Positions 57,637 through 64,000 of a stretch of DNA of 64,000 nucleotides are shown one piece after another. A model generated the notes under the pieces. It searched no databases and was not told where the DNA came from. It saw only the letters and a program-made list of their open reading frames with translations. The position numbers and the translations under genes are program-made. Origin of the DNA: Desulfuromonas sp. AOP6 (GTDB lineage Bacteria; Desulfobacterota; Desulfuromonadia; Desulfuromonadales; SZUA-540); the NCBI RefSeq assembly GCF_009731355.2, contig NZ_AP022810.1:1454001-1518000 (forward strand), given 5' to 3'. Every line of letters begins with the position of its first letter. The stretch's first letter is position 1.

Positions 57637-59322
57637 ATGAAACTCATTCGACGCAACCCCAACCCACTGATCGTCGAAAACCTCATCCGTGAGGGGCACA
57701 CCCCACTTATGGCAAGAATTTTCGCTGGTCGCGGCGTCACATCCAACACTGATATCTTGGATCAGCTTAAACAACTCCCTGACTTTCGCCTGATGAAGAA
57801 CATTGAAATTGTAGCTGCTCATTTGGCCGACGCAATCCAGGATCAGCAACGAATCCTTATCTATGGCGACATGGACTGCGATGGTGCAACTTCGACAACG
57901 GTTGGAATACGGGGTTTGCGTGCGATGGGAGCAATTTGCGACTTCTTTGTTCCCCGGCGAGACACGCTGGGTTACGGCCTTTCCCGGGCGGGCGTTGAAG
58001 CGGTCCTTGATCGAAAGCCAGACATCATCTTGACCGTGGATAATGGAATCTCGTCCATTGACGGTGTCCGTGCCGCTCACGAACACAATATTGAAGTCCT
58101 GATAACAGACCACCACGAAGTGGGTGATGAGTTGCCTGAGTGCCTAATCGTTAATCCCAATCAGCCTGGTTGCTCGTTCCCCGCCCCGTTGGCCGGTGTC
58201 GGGGTGATTTTCTATGTGTTGCTGGCTCTGCGCGCAGAATTGAGACAGCGTGGCATGTTCACTCAGCAGACCCAGCCCCAGCTGGCCGATTTGTTGGATA
58301 TCGTCGCACTGGGCACTGTAGCTGACATGGTCAAGCTCGATTCTGTGAATAGGCTTATCACTCATGCCGGACTTCAGCGCCTAAGACGAGGCAAGGCGAA
58401 TCCTGGCATCCGCGCGCTACTTGTAGCCGCGGGCAAGCACCTTGAAACTACGACCGTGTCTGAATTTGGTTTCATCGTCGGGCCGAGAATTAATGCCGCC
58501 GGCCGATTAGACGACATGACAGTGGGCATCCGCTGTCTGCTAACTGATGACCCAAATGAAGCGGCTGCACTTGCATTCCAGCTTGATCAGCTCAACCGTG
58601 AACGACGCGAAATTGAGGAGGAAATGAAGTCACAGGCCATCGAGGATCTCAAAGCTGTAACGGACCAGAATGGCTATTCCGTCGTGCTGTACAGTCCGGA
58701 ATTTCACCAGGGCGTAGTAGGACTACTGGCATCCCGTATCAAGGATCTTCATCACCGCCCAACCGTTGCCTTTGCGGACGGTGATGACGGCATACTCAAA
58801 GGCTCAGCCCGGTCCATACCTGGGATTCATTTGCGTGATGCTATCGATCTGGTGTCGAAGCGCGTGCCAGGATGTATAAAAGTCTTCGGGGGGCACGCGG
58901 GAGCCGCAGGGTTGTCGATCTATAAAGACCGTCTGGATGATTTCAGAATCACATTTGAGACTGTATGCCAGTCTTTGCTAAGTCCTGAGGATCTAGATGC
59001 ACATCTATACTCAGACGGTGAACTTGAATCGGTGGACGTCTCAATGGCCAATGCTCAGAACATACGCAACCGAGTCTGGGGCCATGGCTTTCCTGCCCCG
59101 ATCTTTGACGGCATTTTCGAAGTACAGGAACAGAAGCTACTACAGGACAAGCACTTAAAACTCAAACTAAAATCCAATCACGGCTGGGTCGCTTCAGGAA
59201 TCTACTTCAACCAAACGAAACTGTTGCCCATCGTGACTCGTTTGGCGTTTCGGATGGAAATCAATAATTGGCGCGGAAACATATCTCTACAGATGATAGT
59301 CGAAAAAGATTTCCCGGCTTAA
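57637..59322 (+). CDS. recJ: Element-borne full-length RecJ single-stranded DNA exonuclease
   Basis: A complete 561-aa RecJ. Motifs in order: IYGDMDCDGATSTT (76 onward), TVDNGISS (135-137 DNG), LITDHH (DHH 158-160), LAGVGVIFYVLLALR, LADLLDIVALGTVADMV, IVGPRINAAGRLDDM, FHQGVVGLLASRI, FGGHAGAAGLS, then an OB-fold tail. It degrades single-stranded DNA 5'-3' in recombination and repair. It differs from the resident stub (YGDMDCDG versus HGDYDVDG; DNG versus DCG) and resembles beta/gammaproteobacterial RecJ, so it is foreign. ATG 57637 is preferred over TTG 57631. It probably replaces the broken host gene. Confidence 0.93.
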   Translation: MKLIRRNPNPLIVENLIREGHTPLMARIFAGRGVTSNTDILDQLKQLPDFRLMKNIEIVAAHLADAIQDQQRILIYGDMDCDGATSTTVGIRGLRAMGAICDFFVPRRDTLGYGLSRAGVEAVLDRKPDIILTVDNGISSIDGVRAAHEHNIEVLITDHHEVGDELPECLIVNPNQPGCSFPAPLAGVGVIFYVLLALRAELRQRGMFTQQTQPQLADLLDIVALGTVADMVKLDSVNRLITHAGLQRLRRGKANPGIRALLVAAGKHLETTTVSEFGFIVGPRINAAGRLDDMTVGIRCLLTDDPNEAAALAFQLDQLNRERREIEEEMKSQAIEDLKAVTDQNGYSVVLYSPEFHQGVVGLLASRIKDLHHRPTVAFADGDDGILKGSARSIPGIHLRDAIDLVSKRVPGCIKVFGGHAGAAGLSIYKDRLDDFRITFETVCQSLLSPEDLDAHLYSDGELESVDVSMANAQNIRNRVWGHGFPAPIFDGIFEVQEQKLLQDKHLKLKLKSNHGWVASGIYFNQTKLLPIVTRLAFRMEINNWRGNISLQMIVEKDFPA

Positions 59323-59592
59323 CCGATTTCAGTGATGAGCCAGCAATGCGTATTAATGGTGTGTATTACGGAGAAACCGATCTCGGGAACGGGGGCTTTT
59401 TACTAGATTGCAGGGTATGTGAGAAAGAGTTATACCCATGCGACCGATCACGCAAACTTCAGCAGAACAACTTATAGGATGATAGCAGTCCTTTGGGTAC
59501 ACCACTAAGTGTTGTCAAACTGCGAGAGTTGACAGCTTGAAGGGCAGCATGGTAGTCTTAATGAGGTTATCTGTGTCCAAAAGGATTTTTTT
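59323..59592. other. Gap between element recJ and the efflux genes, with an inverted repeat and possible promoter
   Basis: No gene I can firmly support. A 43-codon frame at 59346-59477 with CRVCEKELYPC is possible but has no ribosome site. GTTGTCAA (59511-59518) and TTGACAGC (59529-59536) form an 8-10-8 inverted repeat with one mismatch; its right arm contains TTGACA, which pairs with TAGTCT (59553-59558, 18-bp spacer) as a possible promoter. This looks like an operator-promoter for the metal genes that follow. Confidence 0.4.
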
Positions 59593-60042
59593 GTGATTCG
59601 TATCTCTCTATACAAAAAATCGGTGTCGGTTCTTCTTGTTCTAGCCTACTTGCTTATTGGCTCAGGCATAGGGAACGCTTTAATTTGGTGCCAGGAGTCG
59701 GAGTCCTATTCCCACTTGGAGTACAATCCGGCCGGGGAATGCCAGGATCTATGTCTGCCTGAAAAACCAGGAAACAAAATTGACGGCCTGCAGGCAGCCT
59801 ATGCTGTTTTACAATCTTTCGAAAACGATTGTCTGGACAGCCAGACGTCCCTCTTCCATGCCCCCGTTCCTGCGGCAGAACGCCTTCTCGCTGATTCTCC
59901 TGCATCCGGCTGGACTGCAATCTTCCCTTTTCCTTCCCTTGGGAATCCTCCCGCCACAATCCTTGCTCGACTTAATCTGGTCGCACAACCTCCCCCACTT
60001 CATGCTCTTGTTGCCCTGCGTACTGTAGTCCTGTTGAATTGA
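59593..60042 (+). CDS. Secreted hypothetical protein ahead of the metal-efflux operon
   Basis: A 149-aa protein not recognised as a named family. A signal-like hydrophobic N terminus (YKKSVSVLLVLAYLLIGSGIGNALIWC) is followed by four cysteines (WCQESE, GECQDLCLPEK, FENDCLDS) and a Pro/Leu-rich second half. Small exported Cys-containing proteins often precede czc/cus operons and may bind metal in the periplasm, but this is inference from position. The start is GTG 59593 without a clear ribosome site. Confidence 0.6.
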   Translation: MIRISLYKKSVSVLLVLAYLLIGSGIGNALIWCQESESYSHLEYNPAGECQDLCLPEKPGNKIDGLQAAYAVLQSFENDCLDSQTSLFHAPVPAAERLLADSPASGWTAIFPFPSLGNPPATILARLNLVAQPPPLHALVALRTVVLLN

Positions 60043-60189
60043 TCCCCTCCCCCCAGCATTGCTAAAAGCCTAACTGCGGTCTTTGCCGCCGTGCAGGCTA
60101 ATTTTCCCCTTTTGCACGCTATAATACAGAGAACCTTGGGAAGCCTAAGGCTTTTTTGAGGGAAATATCAATTCGCAAGGAGATTAACT

Positions 60190-61557
60190 ATGCGCATTGG
60201 ACGATTTGTCCTGCCGGTTTTTCTGGTTGTTGTCATGACATCATCCGCCTGGTCTCAGGGGACGGATGCCTTCGAAACAACCATTTCGGCAACCGAAACC
60301 GAAGTATCTTTTTCCACAAAATCGTCAGTCGTTCCGGAACCCGGAACCAAAGTCCTCACTCTGGCCGAGGCTCTGAGTCTGGCCTTGAAACACAATCAAA
60401 CCCTGTCCGCCTTTGACGAAGAAATTCGCGCCAGGGACGCCGCAGCCCTTCAGGCGGGGCTGCTGTCCAACCCCGTTCTCGGTGTGGAGATGGAGAATTT
60501 CGCCGGAAAGGACGCCCTACAAGGCTTTGACGGCGCCGAGACTACCATCGCCCTTTCCCAGTTGGTTGAGCTGGGAGGGAAGCGGCTCAAGCGCCGCCAG
60601 GTCGCCACCCTGGAGAAAGACCTCGCCGGTTGGGACTACCAGAGCAAAAAACTCGATATGCTTACCGCCACCGCCATGTCGTTCATTCAGGTGCTGGCCG
60701 CCCAAGAGCAGGTGGCCCAGAATGAACAGCTGGCCCTTCTGGCTGAGCAAACCCTGGGAGCAGTAGCCGCAAGGGTCGAGGCCGGCAAGGTTCCGCCCCT
60801 GGAGCAGACCCGGGCCAAGGTCGAACTGGCCTCGGCTCGCACCGCGGCCGGCAAAGCCCGCCGCGAGTTGGTGGCGTCTCGCCACCGTCTGGTTGCTTTC
60901 TGGGGAAGAGAGCGGACCGACTTCAGTCAGGTGGTCGGTGATTTGACCACCCTGGCGCCATTGCCGGCCGAAGAAACCATCCAAGGCCTCCTGGGTAACA
61001 ACCCCGATGTGGCACGTTGGGGCACCGAACTGGAACAACGCGAAGCCTCCCTGAATCTGGCTCGGGCCCAAGCCGTCCCCAATGTAACCTTCAGCGTTGG
61101 GGTCCGCAACCTGCGGGAATCCGACAACAATGCCCTGGTGGCCGGCATCGAGCTGCCCTTGCCGTTCTTCGACCGGAATCAGGGCGGTGTTGGCGAAGCC
61201 CGAGCGAATCTGGAGAAGGCCCGCCGCGAACGTCTGGCCGCCGAAACCGAAACCCTGACCGGACTCGCCGAAGCCTGGCAGAGCCTCTCCGCTGCCCATC
61301 TTGAGTCAACTACCCTGCGTGATGAAATCCTGCCAGGGGCGCAAAGTGCCTTCGAGATCGCCGAATTCGGCTACCGTGAAGGGAAGTTCGACTTTTTGGT
61401 GATGCTCGATGCCCAGCGGACATTGTTTGAGGTCAAAGGGCAGTACCTGCAGGCGCTGGCAACCTACCACCAGACGCGTACCGAATTGGAACGGCTGATC
61501 GGCGCACCGCTTGAGAAACTTTCAGAAACCGCAACCCAATATATCGATTTGAGGTGA
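60190..61557 (+). CDS. CzcC/TolC-family outer membrane efflux protein
   Basis: A 455-residue outer-membrane channel of a metal RND pump. Signal peptide MRIGRFVLPVFLVVVMTSSAWS, then two TolC repeats (LTLAEALSLALKHNQTLSAFDEEIRARDAA, LLSNPVLGVEMENF, and the second-half REASLNLARAQAVPNVTFSVGVR, ELPLPFFDRNQGGVGEA in parts) with long helices. AAGGAG precedes ATG 60190. A TATAAT at 60120-60125 could be a -10 but lacks a good -35; a small AAGCC-TAA-GGCTT hairpin with T run follows at 60141-60157. Its stop overlaps the ribosome site of the adaptor gene. Confidence 0.9.
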   Translation: MRIGRFVLPVFLVVVMTSSAWSQGTDAFETTISATETEVSFSTKSSVVPEPGTKVLTLAEALSLALKHNQTLSAFDEEIRARDAAALQAGLLSNPVLGVEMENFAGKDALQGFDGAETTIALSQLVELGGKRLKRRQVATLEKDLAGWDYQSKKLDMLTATAMSFIQVLAAQEQVAQNEQLALLAEQTLGAVAARVEAGKVPPLEQTRAKVELASARTAAGKARRELVASRHRLVAFWGRERTDFSQVVGDLTTLAPLPAEETIQGLLGNNPDVARWGTELEQREASLNLARAQAVPNVTFSVGVRNLRESDNNALVAGIELPLPFFDRNQGGVGEARANLEKARRERLAAETETLTGLAEAWQSLSAAHLESTTLRDEILPGAQSAFEIAEFGYREGKFDFLVMLDAQRTLFEVKGQYLQALATYHQTRTELERLIGAPLEKLSETATQYIDLR

Positions 61558-61562
61558 ATTTG

Positions 61563-62861
61563 ATGAAAACCAAATCTTTGATTTTAACTTCCTTAATGGT
61601 CGGGGCACTCGCTTTCGCTGCGGCCACCTGGGGGCCGATTCCGACTCCTGCCCTGGCCCAGACCGTCCCTGATCACGATAGTCACGAGGATGCGGACCAC
61701 TCCGAACAGGAGAAGGACGGGCATGCCGATGAGGGGCATGAATCCCTCCAAGGGGATAATGACAGCCACGATGAACCTGGCGGGGAAGACGAGCACGGCG
61801 AAGAAGTGGTCCGTCTATCCGCGGACGAACTAAACGAATTCGGCATCAAGCTGTCCACCGCCGCTGCGGGCCCCCTCGACCAGTATGCGGAATTGCCTGG
61901 CGAGATCGTGCTCAACGCCGACCATCTGGCTCATGTGGTTCCCCGGATCTCCGGAATTGTGCGCGAGGTGAGAAAAAGCCTTGGTGATTTGGTCAAGGCC
62001 GGCGAGGTTTTAGCGGTGATTGATAGCCGTGACTTGGCTGAGGCTAAGTCTGCGTATCTTGCGGCCAGCGCGCGCCGCAATCTGGCTCAGGCCAAGTTCG
62101 ACCGGGAGGAGCGGCTGTGGCAGAAAAAAGTCACCAGCGAACAGGAATACCTCGACGCACGTCAGGGCCTTGCCGAAGCGCGGATCGAAATGAACTCGGC
62201 GGAACAGCAACTGCACGTCCTGGGTTTCTCCGATACCTACATCAAAGAGCTTCCCCGACATCAGGATATCACCTATACCCGTTACGAAATCCAGGCCCCC
62301 TTTGCTGGCACCATCATTGAAAAGCACCTGACCTTGGGTGAAAGCGTCAACGAGGACGCTGACATATTCACCATCGCTGATCTCTCCTCGGTGTGGGTCG
62401 ATATTAATGTCTACCAGAAAGACCTGGCCCAGATCCGCAAGGGACAAAACGTGGTGATCGAGATCGGTCATGGCATCTCCGAGGCGACCGGCAAGATCTC
62501 CTGGGTTGGTCCGCTGGTGGGTGAGGCGACCCGCACCGCCAAGGCTCGGGTGGTTCTCGCCAATCCTGACGGCACCCTGCGCCCAGGCCTATTTGTGACT
62601 GCCCAGGTGGCGGTTGCCGACACACCCGTCGGGATTGTCATCCCCAAAAGCGCCCTGCAGACTTTCGAAGGGCGCACCGTGGTCTTCGTGCAGGATGAGG
62701 ATGGTTTAGAACCGAAACCGGTCCAGACCGGCCGGGAAAACGCCTCACATGTGGAGATCGTTGAAGGGCTCAAATCCGGACAGACGTATGTCAGCCAAGG
62801 GGCCTTTACCATCAAGGCTCAGTTGTCCAAGGGCGCTTTCGGCGACGGTCACAACCACTAA
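61563..62861 (+). CDS. CzcB/CusB-family periplasmic adaptor of metal efflux
   Basis: A 432-aa membrane-fusion protein. After a signal peptide (LILTSLMVGALAFAAATW) comes a stretch of about 45 residues extremely rich in His, Asp and Glu (residues about 34-80), a likely metal-collecting segment. Barrel-sandwich and hairpin domains follow (VVPRISGIVREVRKSLGDLVKAGEVLAVIDSRDLAEAKSAYL in parts), then beta-barrel and membrane-proximal domains. ATG 61563 is 6 nt after GAGGTG; an earlier GTG at 61554 overlaps the czcC-like stop. It links the inner pump to the outer channel. Confidence 0.9.
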   Translation: MKTKSLILTSLMVGALAFAAATWGPIPTPALAQTVPDHDSHEDADHSEQEKDGHADEGHESLQGDNDSHDEPGGEDEHGEEVVRLSADELNEFGIKLSTAAAGPLDQYAELPGEIVLNADHLAHVVPRISGIVREVRKSLGDLVKAGEVLAVIDSRDLAEAKSAYLAASARRNLAQAKFDREERLWQKKVTSEQEYLDARQGLAEARIEMNSAEQQLHVLGFSDTYIKELPRHQDITYTRYEIQAPFAGTIIEKHLTLGESVNEDADIFTIADLSSVWVDINVYQKDLAQIRKGQNVVIEIGHGISEATGKISWVGPLVGEATRTAKARVVLANPDGTLRPGLFVTAQVAVADTPVGIVIPKSALQTFEGRTVVFVQDEDGLEPKPVQTGRENASHVEIVEGLKSGQTYVSQGAFTIKAQLSKGAFGDGHNH

Positions 62862-62876
62862 GGAGAGGTGCGCTTC

Positions 62877-64000
62877 ATGGAAAAAATCATCCGTTTTGTC
62901 TTGCACAGCCGGCTGCTGATGAGCGTGCTCGGTGTGCTGGTTCTGGCCGCCGGCTGGTTCAGCTATCAACAGCTGCCAGTCGATGCCTTCCCCGATGTCA
63001 CCCCGGCCCTGGTGCAGGTTTTTACCGAAACCGAGGGTCTAGCCCCGGAGGAGGTGGAAAAATACGTCACCTACCCAGTTGAGACGGCCATGAACGGCCT
63101 GCCCAACCTCAAGGAGATCCGCTCGGTCTCCAACTTCGGTCTGTCGGTCATCAACGTCTATTTCGAAGATGGCACCGACATCTACTTTGCCCGCCAATTG
63201 GTGGGAGAGCGACTGCAACTGGCCCGCGAGGAAATTCCCGAAGGTTTCGGGGAGCCGGAAATGGGGCCGATCGCCACCGGTTTGGGGCAGATTCTGTTCT
63301 ATGTGGTGGAGGATGAAACCGGTCAGCGCAGCCCCGAGGAGCTGCGCGAGATTCAGGATTGGCTGATCAAGTTCAACTTGCAGACGGTCCCCGGCGTCAC
63401 TGAGGTCCTCTCCCTCGGCGGCGAAGTCAAACAGTTTCAGGTCAAGGTTCGACCCGTCGACCTGCAGCGCTACGACCTGGCCATCGGTGAGGTGGTCGAG
63501 AAGGTCAAGGCCAACAACAGCAATGTCGGGGCCCAGTTCCTGGTCAAGAACGCTGAGGAATATATCGTGCGCTCGGTCGGCCTGGCCGAACAGATTGGCG
63601 ACCTTGAACGCATCGTGCTCAAAGTGCAGGACGGCACCCCGGTCTACCTCGACCAGGTGGCCGACGTGGTGGTCGGCGGTGAAATCCGCCGGGGCTTGGC
63701 GACCACCAACGGCACCGGCGAAGCGGTGGTCGGCATGGTGCTCAAGCTGATCGGCACCAATACCTCCACCGTCATCGCCGATGTTAAAGCCAAGCTGGAC
63801 GAAATCAACACAGTGCTCCCCACGGGGGTCAAAGTCGTCCCCTACTATGACCAGGCCACCCTGGTCGAGAAATGCGTGAAGACCGTCACCGATTCCCTGA
63901 TCTTCGGCGTGCTGCTGGTCGCCGGGGTGCTGCTGATTTTCATGGGTGGTTTTCGCGCCAGCCTGGTTGTGGCCCTCTCCATCCCTTTCTCGATTTTCTT
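62877..64000 (+). CDS. CusA/CzcA-family heavy-metal RND pump, N-terminal part (runs off the window)
   Basis: The frame is open from ATG 62877 (AGGAGAGG upstream) to the window end: 374 codons of an expected 1030-1060. It starts MEKIIRFVLHSRLLMSVLGVLVLAAGWFSYQQLPVDAFPDVT (parts), the classic HME-RND N terminus with the first membrane helix, then the pore domain (EGLAPEEVEKYVTYPVETAMNGLP, FEDGTDIYFARQLVGERL) and helix 2 near residue 340 (LIFGVLLVAGVLLIFMGGFRAS). It exports Cu/Ag or Zn/Co/Cd using the proton gradient. The metal cannot be told without the missing part. Confidence 0.93.
   Translation, partial: MEKIIRFVLHSRLLMSVLGVLVLAAGWFSYQQLPVDAFPDVTPALVQVFTETEGLAPEEVEKYVTYPVETAMNGLPNLKEIRSVSNFGLSVINVYFEDGTDIYFARQLVGERLQLAREEIPEGFGEPEMGPIATGLGQILFYVVEDETGQRSPEELREIQDWLIKFNLQTVPGVTEVLSLGGEVKQFQVKVRPVDLQRYDLAIGEVVEKVKANNSNVGAQFLVKNAEEYIVRSVGLAEQIGDLERIVLKVQDGTPVYLDQVADVVVGGEIRRGLATTNGTGEAVVGMVLKLIGTNTSTVIADVKAKLDEINTVLPTGVKVVPYYDQATLVEKCVKTVTDSLIFGVLLVAGVLLIFMGGFRASLVVALSIPFSIF

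Larger units (their letters stand above)
51936..64000 (+). mobile_element. Genomic island inserted in recJ: recombinase trio, TnpC-like gene, replacement recJ, metal-efflux cargo (left arm; right end outside the window)
   Basis: The left boundary is set by where the resident RecJ reading frame loses homology (51934-51936). The module then contains three ATGA-coupled tyrosine recombinase genes, a small TnpC-like gene, a complete second recJ and a Cus/Czc efflux operon. No 3' half of the resident recJ appears before base 64000, so the island extends at least to the window edge unless that half was deleted. The recombinase genes are more A/T-rich in third codon positions than their surroundings. 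The set (large recombinases with C-terminal Cys clusters plus TnpC) resembles Tn554-type transposition modules, which use radC as target. The extent over the efflux genes is inference. Confidence 0.8.

Noticed and set aside
58098-58115. Element recJ DHH codons as a candidate right-hand junction of the insertion
   Set aside because: This sequence sits inside a continuous intact gene of a different lineage, so it is not the other half of the resident recJ.
59346-59477. Possible 43-aa Cys-containing protein after the element recJ
   Set aside because: No ribosome site and no family I recognise; kept only as a remark for the intergenic region.

Overview
The window looks like a chromosomal segment of a Gram-negative deltaproteobacterium, most likely of the Desulfuromonadales (Geobacter/Desulfuromonas/Pelobacter relatives). 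This is inferred from protein style and gene content, not from a database search. The supporting content is LptFG, SecDF-YajC, a single-chain pyruvate carboxylase, an ArsR-methyltransferase regulator next to ahcY, HDOD and HD-GYP signalling proteins, a sensor with a periplasmic c-type haem motif, many sigma-54 activators, and a fur-feoB-dtxR/feoA operon. No rRNA, tRNA or CRISPR array was seen.

Layout. 1-2 kb: end of ptsH and ptsI. 2-7.3 kb: the S-adenosylmethionine cycle (metK, a SahR-like regulator, ahcY) with a glycosyltransferase and a thioesterase. 7.3-9.6 kb (minus): lptF-lptG. 9.6-13.2 kb: the translation operon rpsB-tsf-pyrH-frr and a 54-residue ferredoxin. 13.3-19.2 kb: a REC-histidine kinase, an FAD oxidoreductase, a YhaM-like nuclease, an MBL hydrolase and coaBC. 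19.2-26.3 kb: a zinc phospholipase C-like protein, family-4 UDG, a FetAB-like ABC system, an orphan NtrC-type regulator, and nfeD-slipin. 26.6-32 kb: pyc, then on the minus strand a short PrmA, a decayed glycosyltransferase and an AEC transporter. 32-36.6 kb: a two-component pair, a thioesterase, a TlpA-like protein and CcdA. 36.6-40 kb: the ferrous iron operon. 40-45.5 kb: HDOD protein, radical SAM protein, haem-sensor HD-GYP protein and DUF2065. 45.6-51.4 kb: queA-tgt-yajC-secD-secF-TPR protein.

The most unusual part starts at about 51.94 kb. The resident recJ is cut at codon 180, just before its catalytic DHH motif. Immediately beyond lie three translationally coupled tyrosine recombinase genes (429, 515 and 712 aa), a small coiled-coil TnpC-like gene, and a second, full-length recJ of a different lineage. 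A heavy-metal efflux operon (secreted protein, CzcC-like, CzcB-like, CusA/CzcA-like) follows and runs off the window. The 3' half of the resident recJ is not found in the window, so this is read as the left arm of a genomic island that enters recJ at its active-site codons and brings a replacement RecJ. The recombinase module is visibly more A/T-rich than both the core genes to its left and the efflux genes to its right.

Smaller points of interest are a glycosyltransferase remnant whose start codon appears to have mutated from an ATGA overlap to ATAA, a 15-bp perfect Fur box at the fur promoter, a GSFTGA variant in the orphan NtrC-like activator, and an inverted repeat over the promoter of the SahR-like gene.
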